A stretch of 21,159 nucleotides of DNA from Lachnospiraceae bacterium (GTDB lineage Bacteria > Bacillota_A > Clostridia > Lachnospirales > Lachnospiraceae). A program made the position numbers and the translations under genes. Positions 1 to 6,152 of the stretch are shown here, piece after piece. A model generated the notes under the pieces. The model was not told where the DNA came from. It searched no databases and saw nothing but the letters and a program-made list of their open reading frames with translations. The first letter of the stretch is position 1; each line of letters begins with the position of its first letter. The stretch covers positions 1 through 21,159 of the forward strand of contig JAEEWS010000044.1 in assembly GCA_016287765.1 (NCBI GenBank), read 5' to 3'.

Positions 1-381
1 TCCATTCTCGTCAACATTCAGGTACGTCACCTCAAATCCCTGCTTTTCAAGAAATTCAAAGGTGTGAAGAACTGCGTGGTGCTCGATCTTTGAAGTGATC
101 AGATGATTTCCCTTGTTCTTAAGAGCAAGGGCAACACCCTTGATAGCCCAGTTGTCTGACTCGCTTCCTCCTGCGGTGAAGTAGATCTCATCGTTCTTTG
201 CTCCGAGAAATTCAGCGATGGTCCTTCTCGATGCCTCAACCGCTTTCTTTGCATGTCCCGCAAAGGTGTATACACTTGCGGCGTTACCGTATTCCTCCTC
301 AAAGTAAGGGAGCATTGCGTTAAAAACTTCCTTGTCTGTCTTGGTTGTGGCAGCATTATCAAGATAAATGAACTTATCCAT
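1..381 (-). CDS. nifS: NifS/IscS-type cysteine desulfurase, 5' part
   Basis: Class V aminotransferase-fold, PLP-dependent enzyme that takes sulfur from cysteine (giving alanine) for Fe-S clusters, thiouridine and thiamine. The first 127 codons are visible; the gene runs off the left edge, so the PLP lysine and active-site cysteine are not seen. The N-terminus has the family signature YLDNAATT (residues 6-13), then the conserved [10 protein letters not shown] (NPSSxHxxG-like) segment, [14 protein letters not shown] (TSGATESNN-like) and the SKIEHHAVL motif whose histidine stacks on PLP. The ATG at 381 has AAGGAG upstream (...AAGGAGTACAC-ATG), supporting this start. A consensus promoter, palindrome and terminator-like hairpin lie upstream. 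No iscU or regulator gene adjoins it on the visible side. Family assignment is firm; NifS versus IscS naming is not. Confidence 0.93.
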   Translation of the reverse strand, partial: MDKFIYLDNAATTKTDKEVFNAMLPYFEEEYGNAASVYTFAGHAKKAVEASRRTIAEFLGAKNDEIYFTAGGSESDNWAIKGVALALKNKGNHLITSKIEHHAVLHTFEFLEKQGFEVTYLNVDENG

Positions 382-426
382 GTGTACTCCTTATATTCCT
401 ATCATTTTAGTTGGTAATTAAACCGT

Positions 427-466
427 AAAAAATGCGGATTCTCTCCGACCAAAGGGGCAAACCCGC
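427..466 (-). terminator. terminator-like hairpin in the nifS leader (possible attenuator)
   Basis: Read on the minus strand, GCGGGTT (460-466) pairs with AATCCGC (434-440, one G-U), followed after one base by six T (427-432). It sits between the predicted transcription start (about 504) and the nifS ATG, so it could attenuate nifS transcription. The stem is only 7 bp with an 18-nt loop, so strength is uncertain. Confidence 0.4.
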
Positions 467-480
467 TGTTTATCGCATTT

Positions 481-497
481 CCTATATTTTTTATAGG
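481..497. promoter_or_regulatory. Rrf2-type operator candidate at nifS
   Basis: A 17-bp palindrome, CCTAT-N7-ATAGG, begins about 6-8 bp downstream of the predicted nifS transcription start, where a bound repressor would block initiation. The same CCTAY-N7-RTAGG layout occurs twice at metY (10462-10478, 10511-10527). Assignment to the Rrf2 protein encoded at 11118-11546 is inference. Confidence 0.6.
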
Positions 498-510
498 TTT
501 TTACATTGAA

Positions 511-539
511 ATTATACACATAAAAATGAATGTTGTCAA
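511..539 (-). promoter_or_regulatory. sigma-A promoter of nifS
   Basis: Minus strand: TTGACA (534-539), 17-bp spacer, TATAAT (511-516). Both hexamers match consensus perfectly; predicted start is near 503-505, giving a leader of about 120 nt. Confidence 0.85.
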
Positions 540-659
540 GAGAGTAAATTTAAGATGATAGCGTCAAGTTTTATTCGGAAAAAGAGCTGAGAATAGTCTC
601 CAAAGAAAACAAGAGTGTACTTTACCAAAAACTTCTCGAATAATAATTCTTCTCGGATA

Positions 660-693
660 ATCGGTCTTATTCGAGTTCTGGAATAAGACCGAT
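660..693. repeat. perfect 13-bp inverted repeat abutting the IS66 remnant
   Basis: ATCGGTCTTATTC (660-672) and GAATAAGACCGAT (681-693) are exact reverse complements around an 8-nt loop. The right arm encodes the Asn-Lys-Thr-Asp run just before the conserved MRRSIDGL of IS66 Orf2, so the left arm is a mirrored copy of transposon coding sequence. No T-tract follows. The 120 bp between the nifS promoter and this hairpin (540-659) shows no recognisable gene. Confidence 0.75.
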
Positions 694-990
694 ATGCGCC
701 GTTCAATAGACGGATTATGCGCCATTGTATATGAACAGATGAAAACTGAGATAGATAACTGTAGCCTTTATCTGTTCTGTGGGAAACGGTGTGATCGCAT
801 CAAAGCTATTTTCAGAGAGCCTGACGGGATCGTTCTTTTGTACAAACGACTTGATCCAAACATTTCCGGACGTTTTCGATGGCCAAGAACCGCAAATGAG
901 GTAAAAGCCATCACTTGGAAACAGTTTGACTGGCTTATTATGGAAGGACTTGAGATTGAGCAAACAAAAGCCTTAAAAAAGCTTTTATAA
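694..990 (+). pseudogene. IS66-family Orf2 (TnpB) remnant
   Basis: The 98-residue frame matches the IS66 accessory protein Orf2/TnpB: MRRSIDGLCAIVYEQ, LYLFCGKRCDRIKA, DGIVLLYKRLD, FRWPRTANEV and the C-terminal EGLEIEQTKAL are the family's conserved blocks. In intact members a leader of about 18-20 residues ending in GYTD precedes the MRRSIDGL block. Here only a degenerate TD is left upstream, fused to the hairpin at 660-693, and I see no convincing ribosome site. The partner genes orf1 and the large DDE transposase (tnpC) are absent on both sides, and no IS66 terminal repeats are visible. It is therefore most likely a dead fragment of a once complete insertion. Gene identity is confident; residual expression is doubtful. 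Confidence 0.85.
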
Positions 991-1026
991 AAGCACTTCT
1001 TTCATAGAGTGTAGAGGTCCCGGCAG

Positions 1027-1055
1027 TTGATATCCGTTGGCAAAACGTGTATAAT
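1027..1055 (+). promoter_or_regulatory. promoter of the GNAT gene
   Basis: TTGATA (1027-1032), 17-bp spacer, TATAAT (1050-1055), 29 bp before the start codon. Confidence 0.75.
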
Positions 1056-1084
1056 GCAAGTATTAAAGGGGTTTGAGGTAAAAT

Positions 1085-1522
1085 ATGGTTTGGCTTAAAA
1101 AGGCAACAGAGGATGACAGGAAATTTAATCTTGAAGTTTCAGAGGAACAAAGGCATTTTTGCGCAAGTTACCAGAGGATTTTGGATTATATACTTGCTAA
1201 GCCTAATGAGAAACGCTATGGCGGATACATCATATATGATGACAAGACGCCTGTCGGGATCATGTCATATTGTGATTTGGATGAACTTCAAGTATACAAT
1301 TTCTGCTATCTGCTGATAGACCGTCGTTATCAGAGAAGAGGATATGCTTTTAAAGCAATCGGGCTTCTTATGGAAAAGTTTAGGGAGGACGGAAAGTATA
1401 GTACGGTGTCGGTAACGCTGTTTGACACAAATGAAGAGGCCAGAAAACTGTATGAGAAATGCGGCTTCCGCCCTACCGGTTGTACTTTTGAAGATGAATA
1501 TGATATGGAGATGGCGTTGTAA
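1085..1522 (+). CDS. GNAT-family N-acetyltransferase
   Basis: A 145-residue protein with the Gcn5-related acetyltransferase fold, transferring acetyl from acetyl-CoA to an amine. The N-terminal WLKKATEDD start is typical of the family. The acetyl-CoA pyrophosphate loop is seen as RRYQRRGYAFKA (about residues 79-90, R/Q-x-x-G-x-G/A type), followed by helix LLMEKFRE. The C-terminal block TNEEARKLYEKCGFRPTG (about 115-132) is motif B. The overall pattern resembles diamine/spermidine or small-molecule acetyltransferases of Firmicutes, but the substrate cannot be read from the sequence. It is monocistronic: own promoter, GAGGT ribosome site just before the ATG, strong terminator directly after the stop. 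It may be a chromosomal gene stranded among mobile-element debris, or cargo. Confidence 0.9.
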   Translation: MVWLKKATEDDRKFNLEVSEEQRHFCASYQRILDYILAKPNEKRYGGYIIYDDKTPVGIMSYCDLDELQVYNFCYLLIDRRYQRRGYAFKAIGLLMEKFREDGKYSTVSVTLFDTNEEARKLYEKCGFRPTGCTFEDEYDMEMAL

Positions 1523-1564
1523 AAAGAGGCCTCTTCCCCCATACTGGGGGGAGAAGCCTCTTTT
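1522..1564. terminator. strong bidirectional rho-independent terminator
   Basis: A near-perfect 19-bp stem: AAAAGAGGC (1522-1530) pairs with GCCTCTTTT (1556-1564), and an inner C5/G5 arm pairs around the loop ATACT, with one mismatch. T-runs follow in both directions, so it can end both the GNAT gene and the leftward XRE gene. Confidence 0.9.
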
Positions 1565-1662
1565 ACAGTATATTCTGATAATGACTACAATTGAGTTCTA
1601 TATACAAAAGATAACTTTGTAAAAATGGGAAAAGGTCTGATGAATAATACCATTATTGTGGT

Positions 1663-1872
1663 TTACTCTTTGCTTGGAATATGTATAAATAAATCTCCGA
1701 TTGGCACATCCAAATATGTAGCAAGCTTATCTAATGTGTCGAATCTTATTGACGTGGTTTCGTTTTCAACCATTTTTTTAAAGCTAACGTAATGCATTCC
1801 TAATCTTTTGCATAACCAATACCTTGAAAGTCCCTTGTTTTTTAGAATAGCATCAACATTTAATTGTATCAT
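1663..1872 (-). CDS. small XRE/Cro-type HTH regulator
   Basis: A 69-residue protein that is essentially one helix-turn-helix domain of the YozG/Cro type: MIQLNVDAILKNKGLS, then SRYWLCKRLGMHYVSFKKMV as the HTH core, FDTLDKLATYLDVPIGDLF as the last helices, and a short tail. The ATG at 1872 is chosen over the upstream TTG at 1908 because AAAAAGGA lies 11 nt before the ATG and the TTG overlaps a possible -10 element. It is transcribed away from the membrane-protein gene at 2079, with about 200 bp of shared intergenic DNA. It could regulate that gene or itself, but no clear operator palindrome is visible. Confidence 0.85.
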   Translation of the reverse strand: MIQLNVDAILKNKGLSRYWLCKRLGMHYVSFKKMVENETTSIRFDTLDKLATYLDVPIGDLFIHIPSKE

Positions 1873-1897
1873 TGTGTTGTCCGTCCTTTTTATGTAA

Positions 1898-1926
1898 ATT
1901 ATAGACAATAAAGCCTTTTAGAATAA
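1898..1926 (-). promoter_or_regulatory. possible promoter of the small XRE gene
   Basis: Minus strand: TATAAT (1898-1903) with a weak -35 TTATTC (1921-1926) at 17-bp spacing. Confidence 0.45.
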
Positions 1927-1947
1927 CGTATTTGTAGATAAGGTACC

Positions 1948-1976
1948 TTGACACACCCTATTGCCTTTGCTATAAT
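1948..1976 (+). promoter_or_regulatory. perfect consensus promoter of the two-helix membrane protein gene
   Basis: TTGACA (1948-1953), 17-bp spacer, TATAAT (1971-1976). Exact consensus at optimal spacing predicts high unregulated strength. The leader of about 95 nt is AT-rich and includes a run of nine T. Confidence 0.88.
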
Positions 1977-2078
1977 TTGTACAGACGTAAATGATTTGAT
2001 AATTATGGCGTTACTTAGTTTTTTTTTAATTGTATTGTTATACTTATTATCATTTGTTGATAGGGAGGTGTGGTTGTT

Positions 2079-3056
2079 ATGAGTTCAGAATTAAACGAAC
2101 AAGAGGAATTAGACATAACTAATTATGAGGAATTAACATATCATAAAACAAGTTTGGTCCAAAGGTTACTTGATATTTCAGACTATGACGTTCAGTGTGA
2201 AAAGTTCATAGATGAACGTTTCGAACATCATTTTATAATTACTGATAAAGATCTTAATCCGGCATGTGTTCCTGTTGTAGAAATGGAAGATCCCGATGGT
2301 GTTAATGCTTTGTCTCGAAGTGATGTTCTCACTGTTCTGGATAGTGTTCGTAAGATTACTGAGGCTCGTGATAAGGTTATAGATATATTACAGAAGGTTG
2401 ACGACGAGACTGAACGCTGCAAGAACACGGCTAGGGAAATTATGAAAACGTGGCCTTTGTGGGCTTATATAATAGTTTTTGTTCTTGCTGTTGTTTCAAT
2501 TGTTTGGAGCATAGCTGTGAAGTCGTTTTTGGCATTTTTATTTTTGGGCGGTTTAACTGCTTTAATATCGAAATATTTAATTTCTAAGCTGGTTAAGATA
2601 TTTGATATTGATCGTAAAAAAAATGAAATAGAGGCATTATTCTATAATACTTTACCCCAATTAGGCGTTTCATTTTCGGATGCTATGGCTGATCTTAAAT
2701 CACTTAATATGTCAGAACAAATGAAATGGGGGGCAGAGGTTGTTGGAGAAGACATGCTTGATACCGAGGCAATAGATATACTTATAGGGTATATAAAGTC
2801 CAGAAGAGCCGATAATATTAAGGAAGCAGTAAATAAATTTGATTTAGATGGTCACCATCAACGTATGGAGATTATGCAACAGGAGATTGACGAAGCTACC
2901 CAAATACAGGCTGAGGAAGCTGTTAAGCAGACCGCTTATGCTGAGCAAACTGCTAAAAACGCTAGGGCGACTGCTGTTGCATCATCAATTACTGCATACA
3001 ATAGTTGGAAGACAAGTAAATATGCTAAAAAGAGTTATAAAACAATCAAAAGCTAA
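2079..3056 (+). CDS. unrecognised two-helix membrane protein with coiled-coil flanks
   Basis: A 325-residue protein I do not recognise. The ATG at 2079 is preferred because AGGGAGGTG lies 8 nt upstream; the in-frame GTG at 2070 is part of that ribosome site. Residues 1-125 are soluble, acidic and end in a helical stretch (SVRKITEARDKVIDILQKV). Two hydrophobic segments at about 127-148 (WAYIIVFVLAVVSIVWSI) and 150-168 (FLAFLFLGGLTALISKYLI) form a probable hairpin, placing both ends on one side. Residues 170-325 are mainly helical, with EIMQQEIDEATQIQAEEA likely coiled coil and a Lys/Tyr/Ser-rich basic tail. The gene is more AT-rich than its neighbours, suggesting transfer. It has a consensus promoter, two tandem terminators and a divergent XRE gene. 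It could be a membrane effector or structural protein; I assign no function. Confidence 0.85.
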   Translation: MSSELNEQEELDITNYEELTYHKTSLVQRLLDISDYDVQCEKFIDERFEHHFIITDKDLNPACVPVVEMEDPDGVNALSRSDVLTVLDSVRKITEARDKVIDILQKVDDETERCKNTAREIMKTWPLWAYIIVFVLAVVSIVWSIAVKSFLAFLFLGGLTALISKYLISKLVKIFDIDRKKNEIEALFYNTLPQLGVSFSDAMADLKSLNMSEQMKWGAEVVGEDMLDTEAIDILIGYIKSRRADNIKEAVNKFDLDGHHQRMEIMQQEIDEATQIQAEEAVKQTAYAEQTAKNARATAVASSITAYNSWKTSKYAKKSYKTIKS

Positions 3057-3070
3057 GTTGCAGATGGTTA

Positions 3071-3106
3071 AACAGTCAGAGTATGTATTAATTCTGACTG
3101 TTTTTT
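3071..3106 (+). terminator. terminator 1 after the membrane protein gene
   Basis: AACAGTCAGA (3071-3080) pairs perfectly with TCTGACTGTT (3093-3102), 12-nt loop, T6 tract at 3101-3106. Confidence 0.88.
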
Positions 3107-3122
3107 AGTAAGCGCCTAATGT

Positions 3123-3150
3123 GGTGGTGGATTTTCCACCTCCGTTTTTT
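3123..3150 (+). terminator. terminator 2 in tandem
   Basis: GGTGGTGGA (3123-3131) pairs with TCCACCTCC (3135-3143, one mismatch) around TTT, then G and T6 (3145-3150). It lies 16 bp beyond the first terminator, doubly insulating downstream DNA. Confidence 0.75.
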
Positions 3151-3261
3151 ATGGGATAATAGCATCCGGAAATACGTAACAAAAACAAACCATAGGTTTT
3201 GCCGCAACGACGGCCCCCACGGCGATGCTCCCGTCGTCCGAATCTACGCTATGGCTACAAT

Positions 3262-3828
3262 CTACGTATAAAGGTGATCAAGGAAAAAGAGGATCAAAGC
3301 CCCCCAGATCTGTTGCGAAAACCAGGCCTTTTTCTTGACCGAATCCGTAACGTAACAACTCATTGCTTCACGGTACTTCTCTATCATTTCCGCCGGTGTC
3401 TTTGTTGCTGTTTTCGCTATGCCGGCACTCAGTATTATCTCTTCCGCCCCAGCAGCTCACGGCACCTCTTCAATGTTTTGGTGTCTTACCAGGTCAATCA
3501 TTTTTCCTTTATTGTACTTATACGCTCTTAAGCGTGCCATCTGACCGGCGCCTTTTTTACTCCATCCCATCGGAAGGGAGCTCATCCTGCTTGCCAGGAC
3601 GTGGCTTACATTACCTTCTGCACTACATCCGAGCGCTGAATCCTGCGACACAAGTCTTGCTCTTGCTGCCATCCAATTGTTTTTTATATGGTTTGCATGC
3701 TCATCTATGTTCTTAAGTTTGCTTTCTGATATAACGCTGAGCTTTACTTTCTCTACTACTTCGTCGAATTCATTTCTGCTTTTGTTACGTATGCAGGAAC
3801 GGAGCTGGCTTATAGCCTCATCGTAATA
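3262..3828 (-). pseudogene. ISLre2-family (UPF0236) transposase remnant, C-terminal part
   Basis: A 189-codon frame, open except for one internal TGA at 3457-3459. The segment SAEGNVSHVLASRMSS-x4-GWS followed by AGQMARLRAY matches the conserved C-terminal block of ISLre2/UPF0236 transposases (EGHVSHVLSxRLSSRPMGWS, KMAxLRAY in intact members, as I recall the family). The remaining frame continues past the TGA (AAGAEEIILSAG...) to TAG at 3262. Intact proteins are roughly 400-480 residues; the N-terminal half, including the catalytic acidic core, is missing beyond the TGA at 3829-3831. So the copy is truncated at its 5' side and carries a nonsense mutation: a dead element. No terminal repeats recognised. 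The region between 3151 and 3261 shows nothing else. Confidence 0.8.
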
Positions 3829-3874
3829 TCAAGCAGTTATGATTGATCTTTGGCCTGCAAATAATAAGACAAAA

Positions 3875-3903
3875 CCCCTATGCCTCACAACAAGGCACAG
3901 GGG
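3875..3903. terminator. terminator-like hairpin
   Basis: CCCCTATGCC (3875-3884) pairs with GGCACAGGGG (3894-3903), one mismatch. A CTTTCTCTTT tract follows on the plus strand and GGGGTTTTG on the minus. It lies beside the broken ISLre2 copy and serves no identifiable intact gene. Confidence 0.5.
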
Positions 3904-3951
3904 CTTTCTCTTTGAATTGCAACAACCAACATTTATTTAGGAGTAAACTAT

Positions 3952-4228
3952 ATGTTTTATATCTTATTTTCCTCAAAAGGACGGCTATATCTGCATAGCT
4001 CTCGAATTATACATGTGAATAGTTCAGAACAGAAAAGCTGCAGAAAAGCATTACAGAAGGATAATCGAAGTAGCGCCGAAATCCGGAACCGTCCGTCTGT
4101 TAAGACCTACCGAAACACAGTTCTCTAATATCCACATGCTCACAGGAGCAGTGGATTATCAGGAAAAAACAGTTGGAACTAACTGCCATATCATGACACA
4201 GTTAAGAGATGAGGTATTGCAGATTTAG
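3952..4228 (+). pseudogene. unrecognised small ORF, possibly frameshifted
   Basis: An ATG at 3952 with TTTAGGAGTAAACTAT upstream opens a 58-codon frame ending at 4128. A second overlapping frame, open from 4019 to TAG 4228 but without a start codon, has more protein-like content (RRIIEVAPKSG, TQFSNIHMLTGAVDYQEKT, IMTQLRDEVLQI). One reading is a single gene of about 90 codons broken by a frameshift near 4030-4060. I recognise no family for either frame. It sits in DNA otherwise filled with decayed elements. Confidence 0.3.
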
Positions 4229-4261
4229 TCTTTGATCATTAATCAAACACAGGATGTAGTG

Positions 4262-4297
4262 GATGAATGATAGGTCAGAAATGGTGGGTCGTTCAAC
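4262..4297. repeat. 36-bp direct repeat, copy 1
   Basis: 31 of 36 bases match copy 2 at 4981-5016. On the plus strand it begins a 25-codon ORF (ATG 4263; MNDRSEMVGRSTN..., then three cysteines) with AGGA about 8 nt upstream. On the minus strand it reads VERPTISDLSFI in an open frame. The copies delimit a 720-bp segment holding two unrecognised minus-strand ORFs. Confidence 0.6.
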
Positions 4298-4387
4298 TAA
4301 TTGCGGACCTTGCAAAATATGCCCGCTGGCCAGCGGTTAACTGTCTACCTGCGGAATCTTCTTTTGTGAAATAATCCGGCTCTGCGT

Positions 4388-4618
4388 TTACTTTCTTGGA
4401 ATATGAACGTTCTTCTTGATCTCTATCACCGAAAGATATATCTCCTGCTTGTCTACGCTCTGCAAGTTTTCCAAACGCTTCAGCAAATTCTCGATATTTT
4501 CTATCGTTTCCAGCATATTCATCAAGATCCATGCTTCCTTCGCCGATACCCCACTTCTGTAAAATATGCTAAGCAACTGTTCTACTGAGGTTTCCTCTGC
4601 TCTTGTTAAGTCCGCCAT
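4388..4618 (-). CDS. hypothetical protein, 76 residues
   Basis: The ATG at 4618 is preceded by ACAGGAGTACGT, a well-placed ribosome site, which is the main reason to accept it. The protein is predicted almost wholly helical and amphipathic (SVEQLLSIFYRSG, AWILMNMLETIENIENLLKR), with no signal peptide or membrane segment. I recognise no family. A second same-strand frame (4293-4532) overlaps its 3' half and contains KVNAEPDYFTKEDSAGRQL, which looks coding; a frameshift near 4400 may have shortened an originally longer protein ending at 4293. Its 5' end overlaps the upstream ORF by about 50 nt in another frame. Confidence 0.45.
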   Translation of the reverse strand: MADLTRAEETSVEQLLSIFYRSGVSAKEAWILMNMLETIENIENLLKRLENLQSVDKQEIYLSVIEIKKNVHIPRK

Positions 4619-4979
4619 ACGTACTCCTGTCTATCACCCATAATTTCTTGGACGAATCCACAAAGTAAATGTATAAGTTCTCAAACGTCGCTTCGCACCC
4701 TATTGTGTTCGGATGAAGCACCCCGTCGTTATTTTCAAGTACAGTGCTATTATGTGTCTTGTATTCCGACGGTGGGACGGTTGTTGCAATAGTTTTAAGG
4801 GATTTGGCTGCCGACGGCGAAATTTTCGCCTCAAACGGCCCCGTGCTCTGACTATGCCAGTTTATTATATCAGTACTCCCATTTTTTGAGAAGGATGCTT
4901 CTTCACTCTCCGCCTCAAACGTTCCTTCTTCTATCTCTGCATTTCTGTATGCGGAGTTTTCCGCCGCCTTTTCAATCAT
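4569..4979 (-). CDS. hypothetical protein, about 136 residues
   Basis: Open frame starting at ATG 4979 (MIEKAAENSAYRNAEIEE...) or at a TTG at 5015; neither has a convincing ribosome site. The N-terminal 40 residues are very acidic (EIEEGTFEAESEEASF); the C-terminal half (GCEATFENLYIYFVDSSKKL) looks globular. No family recognised. Its 3' end overlaps the start of the 76-residue ORF, as in a coupled pair or a frameshifted single gene. Given the surrounding debris, decay is as likely as function. Confidence 0.35.
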   Translation of the reverse strand: MIEKAAENSAYRNAEIEEGTFEAESEEASFSKNGSTDIINWHSQSTGPFEAKISPSAAKSLKTIATTVPPSEYKTHNSTVLENNDGVLHPNTIGCEATFENLYIYFVDSSKKLWVIDRSTYGGLNKSRGNLSRTVA

Positions 4980-4980
4980 A

Positions 4981-5016
4981 GATGAACGATACATCAGAAA
5001 TGGTGGGATGTTCAAC
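4981..5016. repeat. 36-bp direct repeat, copy 2
   Basis: Partner of 4262-4297 with 5 mismatches. On the plus strand it starts a 41-codon ORF (4982-5107, MNDTSEMVGCSTTGL..., ending FWVITEK) without a good ribosome site. On the minus strand it encodes VEHPTISDVSFI. Mismatches fall on synonymous positions in both frames, so strand of origin is undecided. Confidence 0.6.
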
Positions 5017-5200
5017 CACGGGACTTGAAACTTCCGAGCCGATCGAATTCCTCACAGAAGAATTGAGGCTGAACAGAAATGTGTTCTGGGTGATAACGGA
5101 GAAATAATAAAAATCTAAGCCCATGAGAACCACTCCCACGAGCTTTTTCTTTCGGCTAAACGTCGGACGTCCACATTTTGAAAGACTGGTTTTCGTGAAT

Positions 5201-5503
5201 TCAGATACACTTTCGTACCAGCTCGGGATCATCGATCGCAAGGTCCAGCAGCCTGCTGAGGAATCCGGTATACCCCTTTCCAAAACGCTTCGCTTTGCTC
5301 AATGTGTTCTGAGAAATGCGCAACGAGACAGTAGGTTTAGTCCTGTTTCGATGATTGATCCTTTTAAATTTCATAAGCTGATCCATAGTCATGACAGGGC
5401 TGTCTTCATCAAGCTCATGTGTCATTTTCTCGGCAGCCTCAAGTTCAATAATCTCCTGTTCTGTCAGCTCATTTGTAAGTTCATTCAAAGTCATCTTCGC
5501 CAT
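5201..5503 (-). CDS. brnA: BrnA-type antitoxin
   Basis: A 100-residue antitoxin of the BrnT/BrnA type II pair. The C-terminal half carries the CopG-like ribbon-helix-helix region TKPTVSLRISQNTLSKAKRFGKGYTGFLSRLLDLA, the BrnA hallmark (VSLRLxxxxLxxxKxxGKGYQ). The acidic N-terminal half (LTEQEIIELEAAEKMTHELDED) would bind the toxin. The start at 5503 (MAKMTLNEL) is chosen because GAAAGAGAGG lies 7 nt upstream; an ATG at 5509 sits almost on top of that site. It overlaps the toxin gene by 23 nt, implying translational coupling. In known systems the toxin gene comes first and BrnA, alone or complexed, represses the operon; the promoter at 5820-5848 fits this. Confidence 0.85.
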   Translation of the reverse strand: MAKMTLNELTNELTEQEIIELEAAEKMTHELDEDSPVMTMDQLMKFKRINHRNRTKPTVSLRISQNTLSKAKRFGKGYTGFLSRLLDLAIDDPELVRKCI

Positions 5504-5795
5504 ACTCATACCTCTCTTTCTCAGGTTTTGTGGCAATCCTGGCCGAAATAAGCCTGATCACATTACCTTCGTTAAATGCGCATACTACAAACAAAACTTT
5601 CCCAACACGACCTAAAATATCATACCTTTGCTCTTCCGCATGTTCTTCATCTTCCCGTATCATTTTAAATGGATCCAGGAACACTTTTGCGGCAGTTTTA
5701 AAATGTATGCCGTGTTTTTTAAAGTTTATTGCTTCTTTCTCATCATCCCATTCAAAGGACACGTTATGAAAATCCTGCTCAAAGAACTCGTACAT
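5481..5795 (-). CDS. brnT: BrnT-type ribonuclease toxin
   Basis: A 104-residue RelE-like ribonuclease toxin. The family's opening block FEWDDEKEAINFKKHGIHF (about residues 14-32) is intact, followed by AAKVFLDPF, an acidic stretch with RYDILGRVGKVLFVVCAF, and the catalytic-side RLISARIATKPEKERYE near the C-terminus. Length is normal for BrnT (about 90-105). The ATG at 5795 has GAGGGGAGAT 6 nt upstream and is preferred over a more distal ATG at 5831. It is first in the operon, overlapping brnA. No truncation or loss of the conserved R/H/K positions is apparent, so the pair looks functional even though its surroundings are decayed. Confidence 0.88.
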   Translation of the reverse strand: MYEFFEQDFHNVSFEWDDEKEAINFKKHGIHFKTAAKVFLDPFKMIREDEEHAEEQRYDILGRVGKVLFVVCAFNEGNVIRLISARIATKPEKERYEYGEDDFE

Positions 5796-5819
5796 AGATA
5801 TCTCCCCTCTCATAATCAG

Positions 5820-5848
5820 ATTGTATCGCATAACATTGCTTTTTGCAA
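5820..5848 (-). promoter_or_regulatory. promoter of brnTA
   Basis: Minus strand: TTGCAA (5843-5848), 17-bp spacer, TACAAT (5820-5825), 25 bp upstream of the brnT ATG. Confidence 0.65.
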
Positions 5849-5868
5849 CACTTTTTGTGTGACATCCG

Positions 5869-6028
5869 GTATTTGATATTTGATGAAGTTACAGTTCACA
5901 GATATGTAGAGACATTCGGAAGACTGTATCAAAGGCTCAAACTCGCCTTTCATCGTAGTATTATCACGGAACAGAAATTCAACGAACTTGCATCACATCT
6001 TAATGATGGGTTGGAACAATATCGGTAA
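5869..6028 (+). other. short unrecognised open frame
   Basis: A plus-strand frame (part of an ORF from ATG 5843, which overlaps the brnTA promoter) reading EVTVHRYVETFGRLYQRLK... to TAA 6028. It has no ribosome site and no recognised family; it may be the C-terminal stub of a lost gene. Between 6029 and 6094 I see nothing. Confidence 0.2.
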
Positions 6029-6094
6029 AGGAGCAAACCCCGGATACACATTTTCCAATTCTCATTTTCCGAGAGTATTTCTTAACTCCATAGG

Positions 6095-6123
6095 TTGAAT
6101 TCTCGCTCTCATGATAGTAGAAT
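6095..6123 (+). promoter_or_regulatory. promoter of the membrane XRE gene
   Basis: TTGAAT (6095-6100), 17-bp spacer, TAGAAT (6118-6123). The predicted start lies downstream of the ATG at 6111, supporting translation from 6153. Confidence 0.65.
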
Positions 6124-6152
6124 TTAGGCAAAGGAAAAACAGGGGGTTACTC

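Noticed and set aside
4972..5283. 103-codon minus-strand ORF overlapping the 3' end of brnA
   Set aside because: Overlaps brnA on the same strand without a ribosome site; its first half is an out-of-frame reading of brnA. Only the VEHPTISDVSFI end is of interest, and it is treated under the 36-bp repeat.
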